Assembly (NCBI RefSeq): GCF_029543085.1
Contig: NZ_CP119967.1
Coordinates: 832,501-896,500 of the forward strand
Length of the DNA stretch: 64,000 nt
DNA from: Pseudomonas sp. A34-9
Lineage (GTDB): Bacteria; Pseudomonadota; Gammaproteobacteria; Pseudomonadales; Pseudomonadaceae
Direction: 5' to 3'
The translations under genes were made by a program, and so were the position numbers. Shown one piece after another: positions 12,614 through 20,567 of this stretch. Numbering within the stretch: position 1 is the stretch's first letter; each line of letters opens with the position of its first letter. The notes beneath the pieces are model-generated. The model made no database searches. It was not told the origin of the DNA and saw only the letters and a program-made list of their open reading frames with translations.

Positions 12614-13878
12614 AACTGTTCAGAACCAGTAGCCGCCCGACGTTGGGTTCGGTCATAGGCCGAGGGCATTTGATTGTCGCGCTGGTTGGCGTGGCGATGG
12701 CCAGCGTTTCACTGACGTTTCTCGGTGTTCTGGCGCTGCGGGTGTACGCCGATCACAATTTGCACCTGATTGCCCGTTCGATCAGTTACACCGTTGAAGC
12801 GGCCGTTGTGTTTAATGACAAGACCGCCGCGACCGAAGCGCTGGCCTTGATTGCCTCTACCGAAGAGGTGGCGGAAGCTCAAGTGCTGGACGCTCAGGGT
12901 GATGTGCTTGCCCATTGGCAACGGCCAGAGAACGGCTTTTTCTCCGGCTTGGAAATGCAGATCACCCGTGCCGTTCTCGAGAAACCGATCAGCCTGCCCA
13001 TCCTCCATCAGGATCGCGAGATTGGGCGCATTCTGCTCACGGGGCACGGCGGTAGCCTGATGCGTTTTCTGTTGAGCGGTCTGGCCGGGATCTTTCTATG
13101 CACGGCGATCAGTGCCTGGGTTGCGCTGTATCTGGCGCGTCGCCAGTTACGCGCGATCACCGGTCCCTTGCGCAGTCTTGCCAGTGTGGCCCACGCCGCG
13201 CGTAGCGAACGAGCGCTGGACCGCCGCGTGCCACAGGCGCAAATCGCCGAACTCGACAACCTCGGCAATGACTTCAACGCCCTGCTCGACGAACTGGAGT
13301 CGTGGCAAACCCATCTGCAAAACGAAAACGAAACCCTCGCTCATCAGGCCAGTCACGACAGCCTTACCGGTTTGCCGAACCGAGCCTTTTTCGAAGGACG
13401 GCTGATCCGCGCGTTGCGCAATGCCAGCAAACACAATGAGCGCGTTGCCGTGTTGTTTCTCGACAGTGACCGCTTCAAAGGCATCAACGACAACTTCGGC
13501 CACGCCGCCGGTGATGCGGTGTTGGTGGCCGTGGCCAATCGCGTTCGTGCGCAGTTGCGCGAAGAGGATCTGGTGGCACGGCTGGGCGGTGACGAGTTCG
13601 CCGTTTTGCTCACGCCGCTGCACAAGGTCGAAGATGCCGAGCGGATTGCCGACAAGATCCTCGCCAGCATGGACATGCCCATCGCGCTGCCGGGCGACAC
13701 CAGTGTGGTGACCTCGCTCAGTATCGGCATTGCGGTTTTCCCCGATCATGGCGCCACGCCGGGGGCCTTGCTCGATGCCGCCGATGCGGCGATGTATCAA
13801 GCCAAGCGCCTGTCGCGCGGCGCCCAATTCACGACCGGGGCGGAGCACCCGGTCGATTCCGTTCAAACCAGGAGCTGA
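12610..13878 (+). CDS. yfiN: Membrane diguanylate cyclase YfiN/TpbB
   Basis: YfiN makes cyclic di-GMP and drives attachment and small-colony biofilm growth when YfiR repression is lifted. The 422-aa protein has one N-terminal membrane segment (about residues 18-42), a periplasmic CHASE8-type sensor, a second membrane segment near residues 150-175, a HAMP-like linker and a C-terminal GGDEF domain. The active-site GGDEF is at residues 326-330. An RxxD inhibitory site (R317-E-E-D320) lies exactly five residues before it, so product feedback inhibition is expected. Translation is coupled to yfiR by an ATGA overlap, and yfiB follows five bases later. Confidence 0.94.
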   Translation: MKLFRTSSRPTLGSVIGRGHLIVALVGVAMASVSLTFLGVLALRVYADHNLHLIARSISYTVEAAVVFNDKTAATEALALIASTEEVAEAQVLDAQGDVLAHWQRPENGFFSGLEMQITRAVLEKPISLPILHQDREIGRILLTGHGGSLMRFLLSGLAGIFLCTAISAWVALYLARRQLRAITGPLRSLASVAHAARSERALDRRVPQAQIAELDNLGNDFNALLDELESWQTHLQNENETLAHQASHDSLTGLPNRAFFEGRLIRALRNASKHNERVAVLFLDSDRFKGINDNFGHAAGDAVLVAVANRVRAQLREEDLVARLGGDEFAVLLTPLHKVEDAERIADKILASMDMPIALPGDTSVVTSLSIGIAVFPDHGATPGALLDAADAAMYQAKRLSRGAQFTTGAEHPVDSVQTRS

Positions 13879-13883
13879 CTCTC

Positions 13884-14378
13884 GTGTTCACACTGTCCAT
13901 TCGATCTTTTTATGCTGTGCTGTTGATGGCCGTACTGGCCCTGACCGGTTGCCAGACTGCGCCGCAAAAAGGCCTGACCCCGGCACAAGTCGCCGTTCTC
14001 AAACAACAGGGCTTTGAGCTGACTGACGAGGGCTGGGAGTTTGGCCTGTCCGGGAAAGTGCTGTTTGGCAGCGACGTCGAAAGCCTGAACACGCAAAGCA
14101 CCGAGATCGTCGAACGCATCGGCAAGGCCCTGCTGGGTGTCGGCATCGAGCGCGTGCGGGTCGATGGTCACACCGACGCATCGGGCAAGGAAACCTACAA
14201 CCAGCAACTGTCGCTGCGCCGCGCGAAAAGTGTCGCCAAAGTGCTGGGCACAGTCGGCATGAAACAAGAGAACATCCAGTTGCAGGGGCTGGGCAGCAAG
14301 GAACCCGTGGCGTCCAACGATACGGCGGCCGGTCGCACGGAAAACCGCCGGGTGTCGATTGTGGTCAGCGCCGACTAG
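13884..14378 (+). CDS. yfiB: OmpA-family peptidoglycan-binding lipoprotein YfiB
   Basis: YfiB is the outer-membrane lipoprotein that sequesters YfiR under envelope stress and so activates YfiN. The 164-aa product starts at GTG 13884 behind AGGAG and has a lipobox (LALTGC), giving a mature N-terminal lipidated cysteine. The OmpA-like domain (VRVDGHTDASG, LSLRRAKSVAKVL, NRRVSIVV) binds peptidoglycan. Its TAG stop shares the palindrome CTAG with the stop of a displaced lysR fragment on the other strand, so the ancestral gene order was yfiB convergent with lysR. An integrative element now separates them. Confidence 0.93.
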   Translation: MFTLSIRSFYAVLLMAVLALTGCQTAPQKGLTPAQVAVLKQQGFELTDEGWEFGLSGKVLFGSDVESLNTQSTEIVERIGKALLGVGIERVRVDGHTDASGKETYNQQLSLRRAKSVAKVLGTVGMKQENIQLQGLGSKEPVASNDTAAGRTENRRVSIVVSAD

Positions 14379-14511
14379 TCGGCGAACTGCATCTCGCGGG
14401 TCTGCCCCATCAGCAGGCCCTGATTGCGCTCGGTCACCTCGCGGATGTAATCCCACAACAGGGTGATCCGCTTCAACTTGCGCAGATCCTCCCGGCAGTA
14501 CATCCAGAACT
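14375..14511 (-). pseudogene. Displaced 3' end of the LysR-family gene (original chromosomal copy)
   Basis: The minus-strand frame encodes about 45 C-terminal residues (FWMYCREDLRKLKRITL through MGQTREMQFAD) that match the C-terminus of the LysR protein at 20942-21889, with only A/G, E/Q and G/R changes near the end. It has no start and no DNA-binding domain. It is read as the original end of that gene, cut off when the element integrated. It abuts yfiB stop-to-stop, as expected for the native locus. Confidence 0.88.
14433..14511. repeat. Left attachment-site repeat (attL core)
   Basis: These 79 bp are identical to 21000-21078 in direct orientation (offset 6567). Homology continues leftward to the lysR stop with several mismatches and ends abruptly on the right, at the base after CCAGAACT. 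This is what site-specific integration inside the 3' part of a coding gene should leave. The integrase gene begins 44 bp further right. Confidence 0.88.
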
Positions 14512-14555
14512 TCAAGGAACTCAGGTTAACCCAATGAATACAGGGGCTAACCGCC

Positions 14556-15908
14556 ATGAGTATCCTTGAAGTTCGACCTGCTGTTACAAGCACCGTTACA
14601 ACCCTCGCTTTTCCTTCGAAGCCAACCACAAGGCTTGCTAAGCCCTATCACTACAGACGCAACGGTATTTACTACATGCGTCTCAGGGCTACGGGTAGCA
14701 CCACTGAGGCTGCTGCGGTTTCTCTTCAGACCAGCAATAGGCGGGAAGCATTAGACACCTCAGAGCAGCTCACGGGGCTGGTCAGGGCATTTCATTTGGA
14801 GAACCCGGACGCTCTTTGGAGCAAGCTGAAGGAGCACTTCCGTTTGGTCTCAGCGGAGTTATTTGAATCTGGACGCGAGGTCGTCACACAGTTTTGGGGG
14901 GCGTTGCACGATAGCCGCTCCGATTCCGTGAGCAGGTCGCTCAGTCTTCTTAAATCCGAAAAGGGAGCTTCGGTATCCGTACCTGTAATCGCACCAGCAG
15001 TGACCTTTGAGTTTCTTTCAGCACTCTATTTGGCTGACCGTGGGCAGGACCAGAAGGTATCGACCCTTAAGGAAACCAAGATTTGCCACGGGACTCTCTC
15101 TGCTGCTCTTGGAGAGCTGGACATGCGGACTCAGTCACGGGCTGACCTTGTAGCTTTGCGTGATCGTCTTGCAGATGGCCGAATGCCCTCAACGGTCAAT
15201 AAGCTGATCGTGAAGCTCTCGGCGGTTCTTGCATGGTCAGTTGAAAACGGTCACATGTCCAAGTCGTACGACAAGAAACTTAAGCTCACGAAGGGCATTG
15301 AATCGACCCGTAAGGCGTTCACTCAGGATCAGATAAGCAAGCTGGTTGCCTACTCCAACACCCTCCCTGACACCTCTTGGAAACGTTGGCTGTTGAGTCT
15401 CGGTGCAATTACTGGTGGACGTCTGAATGAAATCTCACAGTTGTCGGTAAGCGATGTTCAAAACCTAACTTCAGGCGTCACAGCGATTCACATCATCGAA
15501 GCAGGCGAAGGAAAGTCAATTAAGAACAAGCGCAGTGAGCGACTGGTGCCACTGACTGACGGGGCTTATGGTTTCGACCTCGCAGCATTCTTGCGGTACG
15601 TCGAGTCATGCAAGCTCAGTGGGGCGGAGTCATTGGCTCAGATAGGTTACAAAACAGGAGGAGAGTGGGCGAACAAACAGGCAATCCCTGCTGCTCTCGG
15701 AGAGTCTTTTGCTCCTGGCTTGGTGTTTCATTCAATGCGCCACTCGCTTGCGTCCTTGATGCAGGCCAGAGGTGTACCGACGGCGTACGCACAGGCTGTA
15801 ATGGGGCATGCCTCAGGCACTATCACTTTCGATGTCTACGGTTCAGGCGTGCCCGTTGAGACTATCGCTGAGATGCTTCGAGAATTGCTCGTTGGCGGGG
15901 GCCAGTGA
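14556..15908 (+). CDS. Tyrosine recombinase / integrase
   Basis: A 450-aa phage-type integrase. The full catalytic set can be read: R289 in TGGRLNEIS, H392 and R395 in FHSMRHSLA, H418 in MGHASGT and the nucleophile Y428 in FDVYG. The N-terminal part has a SAM-like core-binding region (about residues 150-260) preceded by an arm-binding segment with YHYRRNGIYYMRL. It lies 44 bp inside attL and points into the element, as usual for an integrase beside its attachment site. It looks intact, so the element may still be excisable. Its target, the 3' part of a LysR coding gene, is unlike the usual tRNA target. Confidence 0.93.
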   Translation: MSILEVRPAVTSTVTTLAFPSKPTTRLAKPYHYRRNGIYYMRLRATGSTTEAAAVSLQTSNRREALDTSEQLTGLVRAFHLENPDALWSKLKEHFRLVSAELFESGREVVTQFWGALHDSRSDSVSRSLSLLKSEKGASVSVPVIAPAVTFEFLSALYLADRGQDQKVSTLKETKICHGTLSAALGELDMRTQSRADLVALRDRLADGRMPSTVNKLIVKLSAVLAWSVENGHMSKSYDKKLKLTKGIESTRKAFTQDQISKLVAYSNTLPDTSWKRWLLSLGAITGGRLNEISQLSVSDVQNLTSGVTAIHIIEAGEGKSIKNKRSERLVPLTDGAYGFDLAAFLRYVESCKLSGAESLAQIGYKTGGEWANKQAIPAALGESFAPGLVFHSMRHSLASLMQARGVPTAYAQAVMGHASGTITFDVYGSGVPVETIAEMLRELLVGGGQ

Positions 15909-15923
15909 GCGTGTTGTTGGGGG

Positions 15924-16028
15924 CTAATTACGACGCTGAAAACTCGTGAAAACCCCTCGATACACCCAGCCGCAACCGTAGCCAATGATATACAGAACAG
16001 TGCAAGCGCCAGTCCAGATAACGAGCAT
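15924..16028 (-). CDS. Possible 34-aa single-membrane-span peptide in the integrase-adhesin gap
   Basis: The 335-bp gap after the integrase holds no large gene. A minus-strand frame starting at ATG 16028 encodes MLVIWTGACTVLYIIGYGCG then WVYRGVFTSFQRRN: one hydrophobic span with a basic C-terminal tail, the layout of a small inner-membrane peptide. No convincing ribosome-binding site was found and no family is recognised, so it may be chance. The rest of the gap is AT-rich and shows nothing else. Confidence 0.3.
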   Translation of the reverse strand: MLVIWTGACTVLYIIGYGCGWVYRGVFTSFQRRN

Positions 16029-16243
16029 GGGGATTTTTCCGTCGGCTTGTCCTATTCAGTTGCCATTGCGTCGACGTGCTGCCGGAACAAAAAGAGACAT
16101 TTCTTATATAAGGCGCGGGTGCAGTTCTCGTATTGTTTTCAGGAGATATGTCCGGCATTCAGCAGCGTTAGAAGCGCAGCAACTAAGCGTTTTAAAATGG
16201 AAAGCGCCTCTACCGGCTATCAAAAAATATTCTCGGAGACTGC

Positions 16244-17203
16244 ATGAAAGTAGTAATTATTAAAATTTCATTATTATTTGTCATATCTATATTGTCTCTT
16301 TCCGTTAGCGCGGAATGTACCTTTTATCCAGGTCAGCGTGAGGCGTCCATTCAACTTAAGTTGCCTCCAACTATCTCAATTCCTAGAGATGCAACTAATG
16401 GAACAATTGTCTACCGGACAGAAACGACACTTGCTTCACCGTCCAACTCGATCAAGTGTACGACCTCTTTCTTCAGCGGATCAATCAGTGCTGGGGTTAG
16501 CAACGTTAATGGGACATTCCCAATTGGTAATAATACAGGCCTCGCATGGCGCTGGACTCGTGGAGGTAGTTCAGTTGGGCAATATCCGAGTGGAACTCGC
16601 AACCCTGCTGGCGATTATGACTCTAATGGCGAAACTCACGGCATTGAGCTGGTCAAAGATAGCAGCTATCTCTCAAATGGTGCTAAAGTCCCGGCCGGAA
16701 CGCTCGGATACTATGTGCGTGATGGGCTTAGAGTTTTGAGTGTCGCGGTGACAGCAACGGAAGTAATCGCGCAATCTTGCCGCTCACCCGATAAAATAGA
16801 TGTTCGTATGGGATCGCCAACTGCAAGCACATTGTTTGATCCTAACAATCCTCAATATATTTCTTTTTCTATTAGACTCACTGAATGCCCTAATGTAATT
16901 AATGCGATACATTATAGGCTGATACCAGCCGCTAGTTCACCCGCAATAGATGCACGTGTTGGTTTGATTAGTTTAAACGCTTCTTCTACTGCCAAGGGCG
17001 TCGGACTGCAATTATTAAGTGATTATGGAGGCTATTATGATTTAAATGGCATCTTCACTGTAGCGCGTGAATTTCGGCCCGGGATGCCATCCTATGATAT
17101 CCATATGCTTGCAAAATATGTTAGGCTTCCTGGAGTTTCGCAAGCAGATATAGTGCCCGGAACGGCAAATGCTGAAATTATGTTTTTAATTAACTATCTT
17201 TAG
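16244..17203 (+). CDS. Fimbrial adhesin-like secreted protein (paralogue 1)
   Basis: The 319-aa protein has a signal peptide (IIKISLLFVISILSLSVSA, cut before ECTF). About 165 residues of an N-terminal domain follow with a cysteine pair, then a C-terminal pilin-type domain. That domain begins at QSCRSPDKIDVRMG, continues FSIRLTECPN, has the AKGVGLQLL signature and ends PGTANAEIMFLINYL. Two-domain tip adhesins of chaperone-usher pili have this plan; the final strand would be the one donated to a chaperone. No chaperone or usher gene is nearby, so it would have to use a pilus encoded elsewhere (inference). Codon use and A+T content differ clearly from the chromosome around the element. It is paralogous to 19098-20066. 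Confidence 0.78.
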   Translation: MKVVIIKISLLFVISILSLSVSAECTFYPGQREASIQLKLPPTISIPRDATNGTIVYRTETTLASPSNSIKCTTSFFSGSISAGVSNVNGTFPIGNNTGLAWRWTRGGSSVGQYPSGTRNPAGDYDSNGETHGIELVKDSSYLSNGAKVPAGTLGYYVRDGLRVLSVAVTATEVIAQSCRSPDKIDVRMGSPTASTLFDPNNPQYISFSIRLTECPNVINAIHYRLIPAASSPAIDARVGLISLNASSTAKGVGLQLLSDYGGYYDLNGIFTVAREFRPGMPSYDIHMLAKYVRLPGVSQADIVPGTANAEIMFLINYL

Positions 17204-17384
17204 GGGAACTCTGAAGACTTCCTGATTTTGGCAAAATCCCCGGATTCCATCCGCCGTGCCTTTGAGATTCTTGAACTTACCCAGTTAATGGCCTCCTTGG
17301 AGCACCACCCATATGGAGCAATTTTCACCGTTACCCCACATGCGGTTTCGTAAGCGGTGCGACTGGCGCGTGTAAAGGCCGGAC

Positions 17385-17657
17385 GTGATCAACAACATGC
17401 TGATCGACCTCATGGCAACTATGGCTCGACTGGATCAAGAGAAGCGCGTGGAACGCATCAAGCAGGGTTTGGAGAACAAGAAAGCTGCTGAGCCTGAATG
17501 GAAGCCAGCAGGTAAAGGAAGGAATGCTGCCAAATGGTCGGAGGTACAGGCGCTGATGCAGAAACATCCAACCATGTCAGCTGATCAGATTGCCAAACTG
17601 GCTGACTGTGGTGTCGCTACGGTGTACAGGATCAAGAAAGAGACGAAGGCGGCGTAA
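17385..17657 (+). pseudogene. Serine recombinase, C-terminal fragment only
   Basis: The 90-aa frame from GTG 17385 begins VINNMLIDLMATMARLDQEK, the end of the long E helix of resolvase-type recombinases. It continues through KRVERIKQGLENKK and ends with a helix-turn-helix: SADQIAKLADCGVATVYRIKK. The catalytic domain with its active serine is absent, and an in-frame stop lies just upstream at 17373. This is therefore the DNA-binding tail of a Tn3- or Hin-type recombinase. It probably records an older insertion. Some regulatory use of the DNA-binding part cannot be excluded but nothing shows it. Confidence 0.72.
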
Positions 17658-17952
17658 CGCTGGTTGTTGCACGGGCGATTCTGATCAAGCTATCCGGGGC
17701 CAAGTGCCCCACCTTATTTTAGGAAAGCTGCGGCTTTCATTTGGCCCCCTCGCACTTGACTTAGCACCTCGGGCAAAACCACCAAACTTATTTTTTCAGG
17801 CTGCTACACAAGCGACCCCACCCTATAGCTATTCCCAAAAATCGGCGAGGCCAGGAACTGGCTGGATCGAGTGATGTAGAATCCGCTGCCCGCCCACACC
17901 TTCAGTTTCAACACGTGCAGGATGACAGTCCCTTGATGTGGGCGGGGCTTGA
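17658..17952. other. Non-coding stretch between recombinase fragment and immunity gene
   Basis: No gene is seen. The sequence is of mixed composition with several stops in all frames. GCCCGCCCACA (17891-17901) pairs with TGTGGGCGGGC (17937-17947) to form a hairpin around a 35-base loop, which lies directly beyond the stop of the minus-strand immunity gene and could end its transcript. Confidence 0.5.
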
Positions 17953-18207
17953 TTAGTCTGTGAACGCTCGCAGTCCATTCGTTAGGCAGTGATCTTTGAT
18001 CGTTTGGCAGATACCTTCGGCAGAGTCGTCAGCACCATTCTCGGGAAAGAAGATCAGGTCAGAGCTCGCCGGGTGCTTCACCAGCCTCTTGAAATGCATG
18101 ACTAGAGCGAGCTGGTAGTTGATGCTGCCTTCATCATTCTTGATGGTATTGATCAGCTCGATGAGCTCGGCTTTGCTGTACTCGGATAAAGAGTTCTTTA
18201 CGTTCAC
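17953..18207 (-). CDS. Orphan DNase colicin/pyocin immunity protein (Im2/Im9 family)
   Basis: The 84-aa product from GTG 18207 (AGGA nine bases upstream) matches the E-colicin DNase immunity family along its whole length: KNSLSEYSKAELIELI at the start, then HPASSDLIFFPENGADDSAEGI, and NGLRAF at the end. Im9 is 86 aa. The SDLIYYP segment of Im9, whose two tyrosines contact the DNase, reads SDLIFFP here. The frame is open further upstream only because it runs into an IS fragment. The matching DNase gene is absent; a pyocin N-terminal stump in the same orientation lies at 20073-20567. It could still protect the cell against related bacteriocins. Confidence 0.82.
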   Translation of the reverse strand: MNVKNSLSEYSKAELIELINTIKNDEGSINYQLALVMHFKRLVKHPASSDLIFFPENGADDSAEGICQTIKDHCLTNGLRAFTD

Positions 18208-18348
18208 TTCCAGTAATCCTGCGGAGTTTAGGCGGGCAAGGACATTGAGGATGTGATCAGCGCTCAGACTTCCCGACTCAAGTACCAGCTCCACCGCCAC
18301 CAGCACCGGTTCGAGGCCAGCAATGGGGGCGGCAGTCAGCACCTGCAC
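18208..18348 (-). pseudogene. Remnant of an IS21-type transposase (IstA) C-terminus
   Basis: In phase with and directly upstream of the immunity gene lies a 47-codon stretch with LEPVLVAVELVLESGS and SADHILNVLARLN, which resembles the C-terminal region of IS21-family IstA proteins. A TGA precedes it and no catalytic part is present. It probably marks the insertion that removed the bacteriocin gene from its immunity gene. The assignment rests on recalled family similarity only. Confidence 0.5.
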
Positions 18349-18612
18349 ATGATTCGATCACCGTTGGTGTGACGCCTCAGTCCCCGTTTGAGAAACCGTA
18401 ACGGCTTCGGCAGAGCAACGTATTTGAAGTCATGATGAGATCGAAAAGCAGGGCGCACCATGAGAATTGTCTGATTACGCTAAAAATGCTTCCGGCGGGT
18501 TGCGTAAATCTCAAGGCAAACACCGCTCATGAACATTGAGACGTTTCTCAAAGCGGCTATGTTGAATTTTTGTTAAGTTGTACTGCAAACGATTACTGAC
18601 GCAGAAACACCA
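18349..18612. other. Non-coding stretch upstream of the poly-C frame
   Basis: No gene is recognised in these 264 bp. It contains AT-rich runs such as TGAATTTTTGTTAAGTTGTA near 18562-18581 that could serve as promoter DNA for the plus-strand frames after it, but no clear -35/-10 pair was identified. Confidence 0.4.
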
Positions 18613-18814
18613 ATGAATACGGATATCCAAACGTTCCCCCCCCCCTTCTGCCAAGGGTAGAAGAAATAATTCAGCGATCTATTGTTCGACTCTGATATCC
18701 CTCGCATCGATGGGACTGGCCGTAGCCATTGGACTCAAGCGGCTAATTAGCGGAATGTACAACTGTCAGCTCTGTCATCCGCCGAGAAAATTGAAGGAGG
18801 TCTATGCGGAATAA
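18613..18814 (+). pseudogene. Small membrane-type ORF interrupted at a run of ten C (possible contingency locus)
   Basis: ATG 18613 opens a frame that reads MNTDIQTFPPP and then enters a homopolymer of ten C (18636-18645). As written it stops after 15 codons at 18660. With one C fewer the frame continues for 66 codons to TAA 18812-18814 and gains a hydrophobic segment (TLISLASMGLAVAIGL) followed by a basic, cysteine-containing tail. The downstream end overlaps a perfect Shine-Dalgarno and ATG at 18804. No protein family is recognised. Either a decayed gene or a slipped-strand on/off switch would look like this. Confidence 0.4.
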
Positions 18815-19026
18815 TCGTTCAGAATATCAAGATGGTACAAAGTCAGCTTAGTCGTGACGACTATTTCAGGCTGCGTGACAATCGTGAGAGTGATGCTGAA
18901 ACAGCATTGGGACTTTATCAAAAGGAACTCGCGGAGTGTCGCTCTCAAACTTTCATAGCAGATCAGGATGAGTCACTAGAATCACTGGCTATGCCTCATG
19001 GGCAACTGTCGACCACATCCGGGTGA
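18804..19026 (+). pseudogene. Short ORF with perfect Shine-Dalgarno, probably frameshifted
   Basis: GAAGGAGGT ends four bases before ATG 18804, but that frame closes after 15 codons (MRNNRSEYQDGTKSA). A second frame, open from ATG 18832 to 19026, encodes a hydrophilic 64-aa segment (LSRDDYFRLRDNRESDAE then LYQKELAECRSQ) and has no good ribosome-binding site of its own. Shifting frame near 18848 would join the two into one protein of roughly 73 aa. The family is unknown. It lies 70 bp upstream of the second adhesin gene. Confidence 0.35.
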
Positions 19027-19097
19027 TGCTGTCATAGGCAATAGCTCACCGCAGCGCCTCTACCATGCACTCCTTGCAAGTTGATGTTGAGGATTTT

Positions 19098-20066
19098 ATG
19101 TCAAAAGGATTGATACTACTTGTATGTGCAGCGCTGCTGAAATGCACGAATGCGTATGCCGACGGTTGCAATTTCCGTCCAGGAAGCAACACTCTAGAAG
19201 TTAATTTTAAACTCCCGCTTTCATTGAGCATACCTAGAGACCTGCCTGTGGGTTCAGTTATATATGAATCTCCCATTATGAGCGTTAATAACAACAATTC
19301 TGAATACATTTGTGATATTACTTTCGGTACCGGCATTGTTTCATTCAGTGGTGAAAGTGGAAATACACAAATATTCAAACTTGGCAATATAGGCGTAGGA
19401 TTTCAATGGTTGGCAGGGAGTTCGCTGCAAATTTTGGGTGGATATCCAGACAATCGATTGCCAGCGGGCACCTATAAGGCTGCTTCGGCCCACCAGCTTA
19501 AGTTGGTGAAGATAGGTCCGATCGAAAATGGAGCGTATATTTCCGGGTCCGGCAGCCGCCTGGCGAATTGGAAAGTCGCCGAAAGTCTGATCCCCATGAA
19601 GCTCAACGTAACCGGGATGGTTATCCAGAACCTATCGTGTGAGACACCCGACGTCAAAGTCACCATGGGCCGTGAAGTACTAAGCGCCATCAGCACGGTT
19701 GGCGGGACCGCTACCGTTACGAGCTTTCAGATTCCCGTGAATAATTGCCCTGATGGGATCAAGAATGTCACTTACAGCTTGAGTCCAGTGGCTTCCAGCC
19801 CGGCCCTTGATACCGGTCGGGGAATCATTCGGTTAAATCTTCAGTCGACGGCCAAGGGCGCTGCAATTCAAATTACAGATGATGCCGGAATGCCCGTGGT
19901 TTTCAACAAAGCGTATCCACTCAAAGGTTATTTCTCCAGCGGTGGGAATCACAATATCCCACTGTCGGCCAAATATGTTCGCTCTCCCGTAGACACTGGC
20001 GGCTCTTCCGAACTGAAACCCGGTACTGCCAATGCAGAAATCGCGTTTATCATTGAGTATTTGTGA
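19098..20066 (+). CDS. Fimbrial adhesin-like secreted protein (paralogue 2)
   Basis: The 322-aa product from ATG 19098 (TGAGGA upstream) has a signal peptide (LILLVCAALLKCTNAYA, cut before DGCNFRPG). It shows the same two-domain plan as 16244-17203. The N-terminal half shares LPLSLSIPRDLPVG with LPPTISIPRDATNG of the paralogue. The pilin domain begins at NLSCETPDVKVTMG, continues FQIPVNNCPDG and AKGAAIQITDD, and ends PGTANAEIAFIIEYL. The proteins are clearly diverged duplicates, which suggests an old duplication or separate acquisition. The gene ends six bases before the 3' break of the oppositely oriented pyocin fragment, so its arrival may be what truncated the bacteriocin gene. Confidence 0.78.
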   Translation: MSKGLILLVCAALLKCTNAYADGCNFRPGSNTLEVNFKLPLSLSIPRDLPVGSVIYESPIMSVNNNNSEYICDITFGTGIVSFSGESGNTQIFKLGNIGVGFQWLAGSSLQILGGYPDNRLPAGTYKAASAHQLKLVKIGPIENGAYISGSGSRLANWKVAESLIPMKLNVTGMVIQNLSCETPDVKVTMGREVLSAISTVGGTATVTSFQIPVNNCPDGIKNVTYSLSPVASSPALDTGRGIIRLNLQSTAKGAAIQITDDAGMPVVFNKAYPLKGYFSSGGNHNIPLSAKYVRSPVDTGGSSELKPGTANAEIAFIIEYL

Positions 20067-20072
20067 CACATC

Positions 20073-20567
20073 TCAGGCCATTAGCCCTTCCTCAATCCAG
20101 GTCTGGAACTTGGTAGTTGCCGCAGCTCCCGCAACACCTGCACCCGTTGCAGCACTCCCGCCAGCAACAGCAACTCCGGCAGTACACAGGCCGCCACAAG
20201 ACGCACCAGCAGCCGCGGCACCACCACCACCTAATAGAAGGCTTCCCTGTGCAGTGGGTAGCGCGTTGCCACTGATTTTCTTGAGAGGGATGTTTCCGTC
20301 TGCATCCGTTTCATTGCCACCGAGAATGGCAAACTCACCGTAGTTGCTCACCTTCTCGACAGGGATAAAGCCGGCTGGTTTCTTGTGGTCAATCACACCG
20401 TCTGGAAGATCGCAGCTCTTGGCGAACACACACCCCAAGCTATTTGGCTTGGCTGCTTCTTTGGTGGGAAGGTCTTTGTATTCAGCCCAACGCTGGGCGT
20501 GGATATCGACAGGCTCAACACCGCTATTGCGGTAGCCCTTTGGCGGGTTGGGTACATAACCAGACAT
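20073..20567 (-). pseudogene. S-type pyocin, N-terminal part only
   Basis: ATG 20567 follows a good site (AAGGAAG). The 164-aa frame begins MSGYVPNPPKGYRNSG, then CVFAKSCDLPDGVI, GFIPVEKVSNYGEFAILGG and a long Gly/Ala-rich segment typical of pyocin linkers, ending at TTKFQTWIEEGLMA. Pseudomonas S-type bacteriocins begin this way and normally continue with a translocation domain (Pyocin_S) and a C-terminal nuclease. Both are missing here because the frame stops six bases before the adhesin gene. An Im9-like immunity gene in the same orientation lies 1.9 kb beyond, as expected if one bacteriocin-immunity pair was broken apart. Confidence 0.68.
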
